Source: Branchiostoma floridae | Taxonomy: Eukaryota; Chordata; Leptocardii; Amphioxiformes; Branchiostomatidae | NCBI RefSeq assembly: GCF_000003815.2 | Contig: NC_049985.1 | Coordinates: 14,017,185 to 14,081,184 of the forward strand | DNA length: 64,000 bases | Direction: 5' to 3' | Shown: positions 46,493-63,961 of the stretch, in pieces | How positions within the stretch are numbered: position 1 is the stretch's first letter | How the letters are laid out: every line of letters starts with the position of its first letter | The notes under the pieces: model-generated | Told to the model about the DNA's origin: nothing | Databases searched by the model: none | What the model saw: the letters and a program-made list of their open reading frames with translations, nothing else | Made by a program: the position numbers and the translations under genes

Positions 46493-49400
46493 TGTTGATG
46501 AGTCAAGTTGTTTTATAAATTTTGTGACACAGATAGACTTGCGTGTTGGCGGGTTTGTGTATCAGTCTTTCTAGACCTGCAAATAAAAGGTACAACAGGT
46601 TCTCGTATCAGACACAATGTACACTACAGTATTCACTATGCAAAACATGCTCCGATTTCGCTGGAATATAAGTAGTGTTTGTTTGTTTGTTTGTTTGTTT
46701 GAAGATTTGTTTTATTCATGAAAGCTCAAATCGGCCTGCAGGCCGCTTTTCATTGAGGCCATGGTGGAAGAGGCAACCGGTTGGTCCCCGGTTACAACTT
46801 GATAGTCATTAAAAGGCCAGTTCAACGATAAATATTTTGATGTAGAAGAGCAATGAAAAAAATGGTGAACTGCAAGACCTGTCTAGCAACCAGGATGGCA
46901 TACTAAGTATCAGGTTGATGCCTGTCACGTAAGTCTGTAACGTTATGCAAAGATACTACAGTGGCTTGGCGAGGAAGGTTGGTCTCTCTCTGGGTGCTTT
47001 TTCAACTATTGGCGTCTCAATGATTGCTTTGCAAAATGCTTGGTCTCTGATCGCTGTAAGTAAAAGTGTTTAAAACATGCTGCCGACAAATCGTTTTCGT
47101 ATCGTCAGTGCCTGTCGCGGTATGTGAAAATTAGTAGCCTGTTTATGTTCTCCATCGATGATGGCGGCAAGCCAAATCCTCGGTAACAACTTCGGCTCTT
47201 TTCGGCCGTCGGGTCGGTACTGTGATTACGAAGGCGTTCTATTGGTCTTCTACAAAGGAAATTGCCGAAGCACTTGGGTACTTTGTTTGAGATATTCTCT
47301 GTGCGGATTAAAAGAAGGTATCGTTGTCAACGGTAACGGTAGTAAAGAAAGAACAAAATTGAAACTGCTTTCGTCTTTGTGCTCTTCTGTCTTTGTATTT
47401 TGTCTAGACTACCTGTAACGGTTTCTGTATATTTCACATCTGGTTCGTGCACTCTATCACTGCACCCAGCCAGTTTGCATACTGTAAACTTGCGAAAATA
47501 TGAAAAACAAATTCTTCAAAGCCAGGACCACTACACATGTCCAAATCTTCTTTTCCGTGAGGAATGATATATTTACTTGACTTCAATGGAAAGATCTTCA
47601 TTGTGTCACAACATTCGATATATGTTCTATCTGAACAATTTGCATGCAAAGACGGACGGTTCTAAATTTGCTGCTACATAACTAAGTGACGGAAGACCAA
47701 CTAAGCGTATATTTTCTTTTCCTATATTTTTGTCATAACTCCACCAGCTCCCCTAGTGATCTTTTGAGAGTCAAGCTCTTTCGACAAAACATTGTGCGCA
47801 GTACATTGTGTGATCTACATGAAAATCCATCGCCATAACTGAATCTACCTATGAGAACACTTTTCTCGCTTTAACATTTTCGACATCTCTCTTTTTTTAT
47901 CAGTAAAATTTAAAAATATATTGTTATGTCAGACGGTTTCTTTTTGTCTTGGGTTTCATGCATTGGCAATAACGCACTGTGTACAAATGTAGCGCATAGT
48001 TACATGTAGATCTAAAATCATTTTATGATAATAAATTTCATTTATGTGCAGTACGAATAGAGTCTCTATTCCATGGTATAGCAAGGTTTTTCTATAGTTG
48101 ACCGTAAGGATGCCACAACACATTTTTTGCTTCAATAGAACCTGTATGTTTCCTTTGGGGTCCCCTGAGGTTTGTAGTTAAACCGAGACCCGTGGCCAAT
48201 TTTCTGGTCAGCGGGTAACTTCACAAGGCGCTCCCGACCAGAGCAGGGCAGGGTAGCCGTCAGAGACGCCGATGATATCAGCCTGTACCAAGATGGATGA
48301 ATCACTTTAGCACGTATCCTGTCGTCCAAAATGGGTGCCAATCATGCACCAATGTCCCCAAATGGTCCACGCTTGTCTGTCGATGGACGATACAAACTGC
48401 ATACCGTTCTGAGACAGATTAATGATCTAAGGAAATCTTGCGATATTTTGGATATTATGGATATTTTTTTTTGAAGATTCAAATGGACCAGATGTCGATA
48501 GATTTTCAAACGCCACGTTTTGACAATGGCTTAAAGAGAAGGAAGCGTAACGTGGAACGACATCGCTAAGAAAGATCACTTTAATTAAAGATCACTAGAA
48601 AGGACAACCGCATGTTGATACCATTCCTTGAAGCGAAACATTGTTTATACTTTTAGCGGCTCTAAATTGCTGATCTCGCTCTTGCTCCCAATATTCTGTA
48701 ACCAAGACATAGAATGGAATTACATAAAGAAAGTTCACTTCACACATTACCGCGTGCTCGCACTAGTAAAAGCTCATCACCTAGCGAAGAAGATTTTGGT
48801 GCGTTTGTAGTTAAAATTCACAGTTTCAGTATGACACCTTTTTTGAAGAGATAATTCTAATCCACGAACGAGCGGGATTAAACACAGAAAGACATAATCC
48901 CCTTCTAACAAACTTGATAGGAAAATGGCGGTCTTTTAGAGATAAACCAACTGGTTCTGTCGATAACCGCGGATAATTTTGGCCATCGGAGAATTTTTGA
49001 AAGATAAGTGTACTTTTGTTCAGGTTATCTCATAAGTGGGGGGAGCCGGGTGACGGCATTCTTTCAGGCGGCGACATAAAGCGGCATCGGGCCGGCGGTT
49101 TCAGAGGGCGACGCGCTGGCTGGTCTGTCGACTGAGACGGCGCGAAATTGGTGAGATCAGGTGAGCACGATCCAGGTGTTTTCCCTCAGAAAGTCGTCTG
49201 CAAACGACAGCAAATTTCAAAAGCCGCTGGGGCACTTTGAAGTCGCATCGGGAGCCATTGTTTCTGGCATTGTCCAAGATTATCGTGAAAATGAGAAGCG
49301 AAACGGCTGGTTCTTTCCAACAATTCCGTCCCATACGACTTCGGCATTTTATAATCACAGTTGATCCTGAGGATCAGAGGTGAAAGAAATAGTCGCGTGG

Positions 49401-50529
49401 CGCATTGTTTATCACTTTTCATGGCGGACAAACAGTAGGGTCAAAATAAGAAACTGAAACAAAGAACAAAAGTCTATGAGTAGACAAACCCGTTTTTGTC
49501 TATATTTGTTGGTTGCAGTTGGAAGTCTTGGTACATACTTAAGCTAACGTCACATTTCCTAACCGGGGCCCGGTCGGGGTGTTTGTGGAAATAAAAATAC
49601 AAATATACACGTAAGAATATCCACAGATAATGCGTCCTGTGTAGTTTGGTGTCTTCTATATCGGACTTTTCGTTCCCGAAAGGGATGGGGATGTGAGGAT
49701 GAGGGTGAAAGTTTCGGTATCTTTTTTTAACAATTGCAGACTGGACAAAATTGGAAACTACTTCAAAACAGGATTTTACTATTCTTTATGTCCAGAAACG
49801 TTAGCCTTTCTGTGAATATACCATATATCTGCTTCAGAAATTCTATTCTCTGATAAAGTATAATTGTGTGTAAAACTAAATGGTAAATCTTCTTAAGACG
49901 GATTAGAATGACTCACACGCTACAAGATGGAAAAATGCATTTGCTATATCGTCTTGTTGCCTTCATGCAAAGGACGCTGCGGTATATTGGATATAGAAAT
50001 AGTGTATCTGTTACAGTTTATCTCTAGTGTTAATCCTTAGTAATAGTAATGCACTGTAACGTAAACAAGTCAGATTACCAAGCTGTTTATTTCTGCATAA
50101 ACCCAAGTGGATAGCTTAGCTTGCTGAGATGGCGTCGATAGAACTAACAAAACAACAACAAAAAGTTTTGATTATCATAGGTGTCACGAAATTATAATAG
50201 TCGTTGTATCTAAGGTAAATATGAAGTAAGCTAGGATTATCTTAAGAATTTGCCTCTCTTATAATCCTCAGCGACACTCGCGGGTACAGATGTTGAGAAA
50301 AACGGAGTTGTCTATTAGTTTTGCTGTCCTTCTTCTGAACAGAAAAAGAAAACCCTGAAAGCTAAAGGCATTTATTGCTGACGCACTACTTTAGAAGCTG
50401 TAGAATATGTTATACTTGCGTTCTCTTGATATTTTGATGAAGTGTGTATGCTTACATATGTTGGCAAAAAATGTAATACTATTCACTTTTATCCGCAGGG
50501 TATCTAAACGCAGTTTCAATACTTCAGTT
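46493..50529. other. Intergenic, no gene recognised
   Basis: It contains a short GTTT microsatellite at 46677-46701 and a GC-richer patch at 49040-49260. Open frames are all below 90 aa, without motifs or splice pairs. No structural RNA was recognised. Confidence 0.4.
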
Positions 50530-50860
50530 CAAATTGTATTTGATTTACTATGATTTTGCTCGACCTCCGACCTCTCCCACTCTGTTTTTGAGTTGATATT
50601 ACCAAGTTTCTGTTAATTCAATTGGACATTTTGTTGTATATATAAGAACTAAGTTGATTTATTTGATTTTACTTCACGTATGCAAATCACTGTTTTTCAG
50701 TTTACCATATGTTTGCTTTCTGTTATTTCAAAGTTATAATGTGTATTATTTGTACATTTCTGTTGCTATTATTTCTGTATTGTTTTAATGTGGACTCCAG
50801 GAAGACTAGTGTATTTCACTAATGGAGATCTAAATAAACCAAACCAAACCAAACAAGTTG
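50530..50860 (+). mobile_element. LINE 3' end
   Basis: The segment ends TGGACTCCAGGAAGACTAGT, CACTAATGGAGATCT, AAATAAA and a short (CCAAA)n tail. This is the typical 3' UTR of L2/CR1-type LINEs, whose tails are short microsatellites. The 5' limit is approximate, and no reverse transcriptase is present. Confidence 0.6.
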
Positions 50861-50991
50861 TTTTAGGTTATTTAAGGATATCATGTCGACGGATGGTGGT
50901 TTCAAATTTCAGTATTTTGAAAATATTGCAGATTAACCAAAACCACAGTCCCTCAAGTCGATATCCCTAGATACCCTGATTTAAAAGAACG
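50861..50991. mobile_element. Small inverted-repeat MITE, copy 2
   Basis: It shares with 27613-27738 the inverted ends (TTTAAGGATATCA against GATATCCCTAGATA) and the central GGTTTCAAAT/AACCACAG pair. It lies directly after the LINE tail, so one may have inserted next to the other. Confidence 0.4.
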
Positions 50992-52464
50992 GAGATAGGT
51001 AACCCGCGGATAAAAGTGAAGTAACTACCGTTAAACATAAGCTTAAGCATACAAAAGCTTTAACAATGAAATCCATCGTATCTGTTTTGATCGTTTCTGG
51101 TTGTCGACGACTTAACTTAACTTATCATGAAGATGATCCCCGAGTTACTTGTGACGGACCATCGTGTGATAACAACACATTCCTACATTAGAATTAACGC
51201 AGAAACGTAATGACGTGATCGTCTTATCAAAATGACGAGGGCCACGGCTTAAAATGTTTGTTTGTTTTCCCCACTCAATGTCAGCTGCATCTGGCAACTT
51301 TTGAAATGGAGAAGAACAGTACATATACTAACGAACGAAAGGACAAGCCGCCAACTCAAACTGTTTTTGGTATTCCTGATTTTTTTTCACACTTCATCGA
51401 GCTACCACCATTACTATACATAACCATTACTATTGTGAAGACTAATGGTTTTCTCCCCTCCCTTCCTGTTTCCACCCCCCTCCCCAGGGAGAACCTTGTC
51501 CATCTTCACCACGTGTGTTCCCGTATCACACCCAGGCATCGACAGCTCCAATTGTAACCCACTCATTACAATTAACTAATTAAGTCCAGCAGGAGCTCGA
51601 TCCAATCGATAACATTTGTGTAATTGATTTTGGGTTCGATACGACACAGTTGGCTCCGCCTATCTGATTTCTAAGACAAAATTTCTGGTTGATGATAAAG
51701 CAAACACAACAACAAACTGTTCTCAGACGGTCTTTCATTCGAAGCCAACAAAGTACTCGTATAGATGACTGTAAAGGCTATCTTCTATATACACACATAA
51801 GTATGCCACTGTATATTTGTAGTTTGCATAAGGTTTTCAACATGAGATAGTATGTTCTTATCTTCATTTAGCCAATTACAACGTAATTAATCAAATTTAT
51901 CCGGAACTCAGACAGGCGATTGTCAGTGCATATTTCTCCCAGAAGAGATCCTCTTTGTTTATCTTAACTAAGACCACACCTTAAGAATTTTCTACAAAGA
52001 GAGAACGTGTAATTATTCAAATTCGTAATGAGTCCATTTAAATCGATACTGCAGTATGTGCTATCAGTTAAGTAAATGTACGTCATGTGAAGGCACATCA
52101 ATAGTTTTGTTGGCTCTTTTCCGTTTTAAATTAATCTGACACAATACCATTTCTTGCTCGGCTTTTCATTCAGCCTTGCAAATCTATGTAAAAATTTAGA
52201 AGTTGTTGGGAATAATGCCAGATATCTGTTATTTCGTTTGTCAATTCTTCAACAGTGTTCGTACCCTAACCACAAAGTTTTGTACGAATGCAACGTCACT
52301 ATCTCAAAGCATCTAACGTTACATCTTTTGTTTGGCTCGGTCAGCATCGTATATTCCAGAACAAGCACTGTTGGCCACAACGAATATATACGAATAAGGT
52401 TATAGAACAAACTGTCGAACGACATTCAAGATCAAAACAAAACACAATTTTTGGAGACATAACG
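50992..52464. other. Intergenic and probable 5' region of the TRIM-RanBD gene
   Basis: No coding exon was recognised. The frame of the first TRIM-RanBD exon is open upstream to 52288, but the extra residues do not resemble a TRIM N-terminus, so they are treated as 5' UTR. Confidence 0.4.
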
Positions 52465-55400
52465 ATGCCTTATAGGCTTGTAGCTTTATGGCCGATCGGT
52501 ATGGCGACAGAAATTGAACACAATATCGTCTGCAGTATCTGTTTGGAAACTTTCCACAGCCCAGTGATTTTGCCGTGCAGCCATTCTTTTTGTAAGAAGT
52601 GCATTTCGGACTGGATGGACATGACTGTACACAAACAACGCGCGGAGATTTTCACTTGTCCGGAATGCCGAATGCCGCTCAACTTGTCGCGGGGAGGAGC
52701 GGGGGCCCTCCCGTCCAACTACGCACTCTCTAGCCTGGTGGACGAGCACAGAAAGTCAGGAAATGGCGGGAATTTCAGCACAGACGGGAACGCTAGATTA
52801 TGTCAGGGTGTGGGGACTCAAGGGGTACAAATGGCCGGTAGGTGTAGGGAGCATGGCAAGAGTCTCCTGATGTATTGTATGGTCTGTGAGGAGGAATGCT
52901 GTTTGCAGTGTATGAAAGAGCCTGGAGGTAGACATCCGGCCAGCTCACCGCAACACAACGTCAAGAATAAGTATGTGGCGACGTCCTTGAGAAAGGTACG
53001 TCATCGTGCATAGATAGTGGCGTACGCGTATTTTATGAACATCAGTAATACATTCTTTTAACCAGGACGGTCTTTCTGCGACCTAAAGTTTTGACACGGA
53101 GCGCTCAACGAATTGTGTAAAAACACAACGGTCAAACATATCCGTTTTAGGTCGCTGTGAGAGCGCATCGCGATCGTCGTCTAGTGGAAAGGAGGCCTTG
53201 ATTACGAATATGTGTGTCCTAAGCATTGATTGGACAGCGCAACACATACTTAAAGCTCAGACATCATTTACACAGATAAAGTTTGTGACTTTTTTTAGGT
53301 GAGTTTGATGGACATCTCAATGGGCAGCAGGAAAACGCATATGAAAATCTTGGACATGGAGACTGCGTTGTCCGTAAGTACTGTCCATCATCTTTCGTTA
53401 CCATGTCAACTTTCAATGAAAAAAAACATCGACTCTTGAATTATAGACTTAGGATTGCCAATATAGCTACCGTTTAAGCTGTTGACGAAATTATCTTATT
53501 TTGTTCATAGAGCAATGCTGGAAAAGCTATAAACGAAATCAAATCGCAGATGAAAGACATTAAACTAGCATTGGACATGAAGGCGGAACAAATTGTGGAG
53601 GCAATACAGTCTGAGACAGCAGAGAAACAAGAGCGGATAGAGGCCATTAAAAGAGGTTTGAACACCATCCAAGACGATTCGAGATTTCTGCTGGGGGAGG
53701 GGGGCAACTCGGAGAAATTCCTAAAGGTAAATAGATACATTTTGTATTATTCTGTTGTTCAAACCCTGCAATGTCATTTTCACCTATGTCGGTCTACTTG
53801 TACTATCTGCTTTCGTAACTATCAGAAATAGAAATACATTGCTGGATTGCTACCGTCTAACGTTAGTCAAGATGCAATTAACAGCAATATCCTGTAAAAC
53901 ACTGATGCATTTATTCTCAACATCAACAGGAGGCGCATGCTGTCCAAGTTAGGTAAGCATCCGATAGGTAAAGGAAAATGCTTCGGTAACGTCGAAGATG
54001 ACATTTGTCTATGCTATTGAACAGGTTTTCATACCATTGAGAGCGGTGCCTGGCATTTTCTTCTGACGAAACTTGAAGCACATGCTTTGTTATGATTGCG
54101 TTAGCAATGAGAATGTCGTGACATTGCCTTTTTCTTGCTCATTAGAGCGCCAATGAGAATTTCAGGCAGACAATAGTAAAACAAAACAGAAATGATGGCA
54201 GGCACATTATAGACTTGTGTGTTTTTCTTCACAAACATTTAGGGCGGCAGCAATCTGCGCAAATCCAGACTGGAACGACCAGAGTTTGGTTAGTGTGCAA
54301 CAGATTCCCACAGAGCGACAACTACAGGCGGTAAAACGCGCCATTGACGACATTTTCTGTCAGAAAACCTCAAACAAGCTTCAAGTTCACGGCGATGGAT
54401 GGTCAAGTTTCGATCAAGCCAGATCTGAGTTCACATCAAGTAGTGTCCATGATGCTGGAGCGATGCCGCTACCATCTCAAGGCTTTGGCGGTAGTAAAAC
54501 ACAACAAAACAAGATAGCATCTGTTGCTTGTGAGGTAAAAAATTGCAAGGTATTTTTTTTTGTAAATCTGAACATGTAAAAGTAAGGTAATGGACTAACA
54601 GGTCAATGTTTGAAAATTTCTTTGCGTCGTCAATAATTTTCAAAAAGAAATAATATTTATTCATACTCAACCCAACAGGGAACGATTCGGATACTGACAA
54701 GACAACCAGAATCGACAGTTTCATGTTCAGAGAATCCACATCTGGAAGCCGGTTTACAGCTTTTCCCGAGTCTATCTGTTTCTGGTGCGTCATCACTTTC
54801 GACGATTGCCGAGGATATTCCGATCTCAGACGATGGTACGCCGAAAATGACCGAGTCGTTGCCCAACGTGCCATCGAATGTACACGAGAATCCTGGGCAT
54901 ACAAACGATAGAAGAGGACCCGAAGACACGCAAGCAAATGTATTTTCAAAGCTGACAGAGGACAACCAGAGGGAAGAGGGAATAATGTTTCAGCAAAGTG
55001 CTAAGTTATTTCTGTGGGATTCGGACTGCACGGACTGGAAAGAGCAGGGAGTTGGCGATCTGAAAGTGTGTACATACACTAGTAAGGTTATAACGTTACA
55101 TATACATGTACTCACGTAGTCTAGTAGTGCCTATGATCAGCCTATCACAGAATAATGCTGTTTCGTGTAAGAACATCCACTTTGTTAACACAAGCTTCCT
55201 ACTACCTAACCCTGTAACTAAATACAACTTTGGTGCAAAACTTTAGCAGGTAGATGTTAAGGTATCAAATTGTTAAAGTATCAAAATGTTACATAATGGT
55301 TACACATTACTTAAATGCATTATGTATTTTGAATGGAAACTAAAACCAAAGATTGGTTTATAACTTTGTAAACCTGCTGCAATTTTTCCATTATTGTAAA

Positions 55401-56440
55401 CCTTTGTACATCTTTGTAAAGCCATTATTTTCTCACTAAAGGTAGTATCTCACTGCACTTGGGGTACCTGTGCGGCACTGCGGGGTTCATTTACTGAGGC
55501 ACTGTTGTGTTATTTTCGCCGATACTTTATAATTCATATATTGCGTAATACGTAAAAGTATGACTAAGAAGACAACAAAGTACACAAAACGTAAGAAAAT
55601 ACGCTCTTCATCTCTGAAATTCGTTGAGTAATCTTTCGAACCCCGCAGCGCCGCACCGGTGCCCCAAGTGCAGTGAGATACCACCTTAACCCGCTGACCC
55701 CCCTTGTTCGCAGATTCTGCGCCATAACGTGACGGGTAAGGCGCGCGTGCTGATGTGGAGTGACGGGACGTACAGCGTGCAGGCGAACCACTACATCACG
55801 GCGGACATGACGCTGGTGGCCGACAGGATCGGCGGGGAGGACGCGCTGGTCTGGTCGGGCATCGACGCGGCCGACGGATCACGGAAGGTGTCGTCTGCGG
55901 AAGCATTCTATCTGTTTGAACGTTACTGAACTCAGTCATTGCTTTTTTTCTCTAAAAATGGAGGTATCATTTTTGCTGTGTCTGTCTGTGTGTGTTTGAT
56001 AGTCTGTTTGTGTGTGCGTGTCTACGTTTCAGGTTATTTGTGGTCAGCATAACTTCAGAACCTTTAAATGGATCGCGATAATATTCTTTCATGTGCGTAG
56101 TTGTTGTGAAGACAGAGGTCGAAGTCAATGTCATGGACATGATGTCATCTTGTTGCCTGTAACTATAACATGTTGCTGTTTTCACATGTGAATGACCATA
56201 CGGAAGGCGCTGTACCTTTGTTGTGACAGTATTTTACGCAACCTAATGTAGGGTGCTGTACCTACATAAAGTGTGTCATTGCAACTTCTTTGTCGTTATC
56301 GCCGTGTTCTCTAGGAGGCGTTCTTCGCAGCGACTTTTTCTCAGCCCGACGCTGCCACTGTTTACAAGAAAGTGTTCGAGAGATGTGTGGCGAGAGAGAT
56401 GGTGCAGGAACGGACGGCATCGACCAGCAGTACGCTATGA
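52465..56440 (+). CDS. TRIM-like protein: RING, B-box, coiled coil and C-terminal Ran-binding domain
   Basis: Eight exons: 52465 (or 52501)-52995, 53299-53373, 53511-53726, 53930-53952 (23-nt microexon), 54243-54534 (donor could be 54549), 54679-55065, 55714-55887 and 56315-56440. All phases agree, giving 595 aa from the ATG at 52501; the ATG at 52465 adds 12. RING C3HC4: C11, C14, C26, H28, C31, C34, C53, C56. B-box2: C115, H118, C126, C129, C134, C137, H145, H152. Residues about 170-260 are helical and charged (INEIKSQMKDIKLALDMKAE), as in a TRIM coiled coil. After a Ser-rich linker, residues about 470-585 match RanBP1-type Ran-binding domains: KLFLWD, WKEQGVGDLKILRH, ANHYITADMTL, ALVWSGIDAAD, then FSQPDAATVYKKVFERC. 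The family's RanBDs bind Ran-GTP; RING TRIM proteins are ubiquitin ligases. TRIM proteins usually end in B30.2, NHL, FN3 or similar; this C-terminus is unusual. Confidence 0.88.
55440..55686. mobile_element. MITE with TAA target site, PIF/Harbinger-like
   Basis: The 247-bp element has inverted ends of about 48 bp (AGGTAGTATCTCACTGCACT on the left; AGGTGGTATCTCACTGCACT as the reverse complement of the right). It is flanked by TAA at 55437-55439 and 55687-55689. It lies in the last-but-one intron of the TRIM-RanBD gene, ending about 25 bp before the acceptor at 55714. Confidence 0.75.
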
Positions 56441-56492
56441 CAATCATCTGGCGGATACAGCGGATTTGAATATGATAGGAGTATTACTAGTA

Positions 56493-57043
56493 CGAGGGGC
56501 GGTCAATAAGTAATGCCCCTGTATCCACTTCCAGTCGTCTGATCTAGATGAAATTTGTATGTGTAATGATTCATATCTTTATAGATTATGTTGCAAAAAA
56601 CAGCTCTGAACAAATTGTGGTTTCTGATTTACTGGTGTTTGAACTGAGTCAGGTGCGAAATGGACCAGGTGTGACCGCAGTGATCCGGTTTTTGTATTTG
56701 AAAGGACGCACACCAAAGAAGACTTTTGATGAAATGAAAGAAACTTATGGTGATGATGCCCCATCATATGACCTTGTAAAACAATGGCATCCTGAATTCA
56801 AACATGGCCGGTGGAAACAGCTCCCAGACCTGGCCGTCCCTCTTCTGCCATTGATGAGGCATCTGTTGGAGGACCAACCTGGGGTGTCCTACAAAAACGG
56901 TGTCCAGAGCTGCATCAAACGATGGGAGAAATGCATAACTCTGGGTGGTTCCTATGAAGAGAAAGACTAATAACTGTGCCAAGTTTCATTAATCTCCTGC
57001 TATGGAAAATGGGTCAAGGGCATTACTTATTGACCGCCCCTAG
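56493..57043 (+). mobile_element. Internally deleted mariner-type transposon
   Basis: The ends AGGGGCGGTCAATAAGTAAT and the reverse complement of the right end are identical over 24 bp. TA flanks both sides (56491-56492 and 57044-57045). The internal frame (56548-56970, + strand) keeps the N-terminal helix-turn-helix region of a mariner transposase (FLYLKGRTPKKTFDEMKETY, then PSYDLVKQWHPEFKHGR) and the extreme C-terminus (CIKRWEKCITLGGSYEEKD). The catalytic middle with the DDD/E residues is missing. It is therefore non-autonomous. Near-identical termini suggest fairly recent movement. It starts about 50 bp after the TRIM-RanBD stop codon. Confidence 0.88.
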
Positions 57044-57045
57044 TA

Positions 57046-58492
57046 AAGTTGTACAGACTGTTTCATCAACACTGACATCCAATGGCCCATCTCCACTTAC
57101 TATCTGCTAGCAATGTCAGTAACGGGAGTCCCACAGTTGTATTGTATGTTCGACAACAAAATTTGTATTTTTGTCAAAAAAGGAAATTTCCTAAGTTGAT
57201 GCATTAAACGGAAATGTTACACATTTTGCAAGGCTGTTCTTGTTCATTCAATCATAAGACACAATAAAAGTCAGACTCAGAGGCCGATATATGAATCTAT
57301 TCCCAAAAGATGCTAGATGGGGTGGGGTATGGTGTTCATATTCACCATTTTCAAAACATATTGGCCAGGTTTCGTACCGGAAAGGTTTTTCTACCAGGAA
57401 AGGAATATATGCTGGGGAGGTTGTAGTCTATCCTCGCGTCTGATATAGCCATGTCCGTCACCTGCCTCCTACTGCTGCATTGCATGTTATTTCTCTATAA
57501 CAATCTGTGTTTTATATAGGTTGGGGCCAGCTGACTCACCTCACCTGTTTCTCAACCTGCGCTTTAATTTGGATTACTTAATTTGAATACTAGCCGTCAG
57601 TGTGCTTAAAAAAGAATTTCTAGAGTTAATTGCGGGTACGTTGCCCCACGTCAAATGTGACTCGATGTTTCATATGAAATCCAAACCTAAGGGTTCCAAA
57701 TACCTGCACAGCTCCAATTTCACCCGTAACAACCTACATATGCAAGTGGTATTTCAAGCCATCCTGCTTACTAATCCAGGTGCTATAGCCATCACATTAG
57801 CACAACGAAACTGCACAAAAAAAGACACGATTGCTTTGCTTTTCGCCATCACCTTTTATCACCATTTCTCCAACAATAAATCAAATAGCCAGAGAGAAAA
57901 CTGTTCCCATAATATTTCAGATTTCACATTGCATAGTCTTATCGGGTATATCGATGACAAAAAACATCTAATTATAAACTATGATAGTAAGTTGCATCAG
58001 AAATCTTTAAGCTATTCATGTACACTATCTAGTCGCTTTAGCGCACATGAATGTTTTTGTTACAAGTGCCTTATGAACAGAAGGAGGTCGTAAGAATGCG
58101 AGACTTAAATCAGAAATTTAACATATGGACCGTAAGTATATGGTCCCTTCTTAGTATATATTAATACATTTGTATGATAGACCTACACATTTCCAGCTCT
58201 CTTTCTAAATAGCCATTAATCTATCCTACGATAAACTAAGCACTACCAAAGCAAGACGAAACATATGACACGAATTTCCAAAGTGTGTGCTTAAAATGAC
58301 CGAAAAAGAAAGCTAAATGCCAAGGCCTCATATTGGGCATTGCTATTGCATCAGAATACAAAACTGACTAATACTAAGGATAACATAAAACTTAATGTTG
58401 AAGTAAAACTGCCACTAGTGCTAAATAACCACACCGTGAGTCTAACCTGGGCTAAGGAATTATCATAATTAAAGAATTGAGCATTGTGTCAT
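57046..58492. other. Intergenic, no gene recognised
   Basis: A 163-codon open frame at 57602-58093 lacks an ATG at its start, has no recognised motif and has AT-rich composition like its surroundings; it is not called. It is otherwise featureless AT-rich sequence. Confidence 0.4.
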
Positions 58493-58673
58493 TAGGGGTG
58501 GGTAAAGGTACGATTTAAAAATACAAAACCGTTTTTTCTTGTTGGACTGGTCCAAAAAACGGACCTAAAATCAGTGAATCGGATTTTCGACCGAGTAGAA
58601 AAGGAACAGATTATATTGGCAGGAGTTTACACGTTATGGCGCTTACTGGTACTTTCTGTACCGTTACCCACCC
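58493..58673. mobile_element. MITE with hAT-like ends
   Basis: The left end TAGGGGTGGGTAAAGGTAC is matched by the reverse complement of the right end TAGGGTGGGTAACGGTAC. Flanking TGTGTCAT and GTGTACAT are imperfect but could be a decayed 8-bp duplication. Ends of the form (C/T)AGGGGTGGG are common in hAT elements. Confidence 0.5.
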
Positions 58674-59241
58674 TAGTGTACATAGTCATACTGTTTTATC
58701 ACAATTATTTCAAAACATGCCATACTACCAAGATGTTGTAGATTGCATACCACGTACCCATGTACTACATCCTGTGTTGTTTTCACCTCATTATACAGTA
58801 TTGTTATCGTTTGGTTACTTAAGTTTACTCATCACATTACTAGTATTAGATAGCCTAAGGGTTCACATTCTTTGACTATTGCCACCAAGCAGCATTATCA
58901 CATATCTTGTAAAGGTAGCTGTTTAACAATTATCCTATTTGATTAGGCAAGAGGAAACTCTATGATTTTTTTAGCATTAATTGTGGTCCCAGGCTGTGCT
59001 GTTAAGATGCTACGACTGTGTTACACTACACATGCTAAATTGTTGTCATGCTAAATTTGTTTCCACATGAATACTAGTATCTAGATTATATTAATTTGTT
59101 GTGCTGTTGACATGTTACAATCGTTCATGTGTGCTCTATGACTGCATGGCAGATTGTAGCGGGCAAGGATACCAATAAGCGTGTTCTCAAAAATCAAAAA
59201 GCAATGCAAATTGGATCATAACAATGATGACCATCAATTAC
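58674..59241. other. Sequence beyond the last recognised SRCR exon
   Basis: AT-rich sequence. The SRCR gene presumably continues here or further left, because its last recognised exon ends at a splice donor, but no further exon was recognised. Confidence 0.35.

Positions 59242-63961
<4,720 letters not shown>

Noticed and set aside
47158-47418. 86-codon plus-strand open frame in the intergenic region
   Set aside because: It has an ATG but no domain, no paralog and no clear splice context.
57602-58093. 163-codon open frame on the plus strand
   Set aside because: It begins without an ATG, has no recognisable domain, no splice partners, and the same AT-rich composition as the surrounding spacer.
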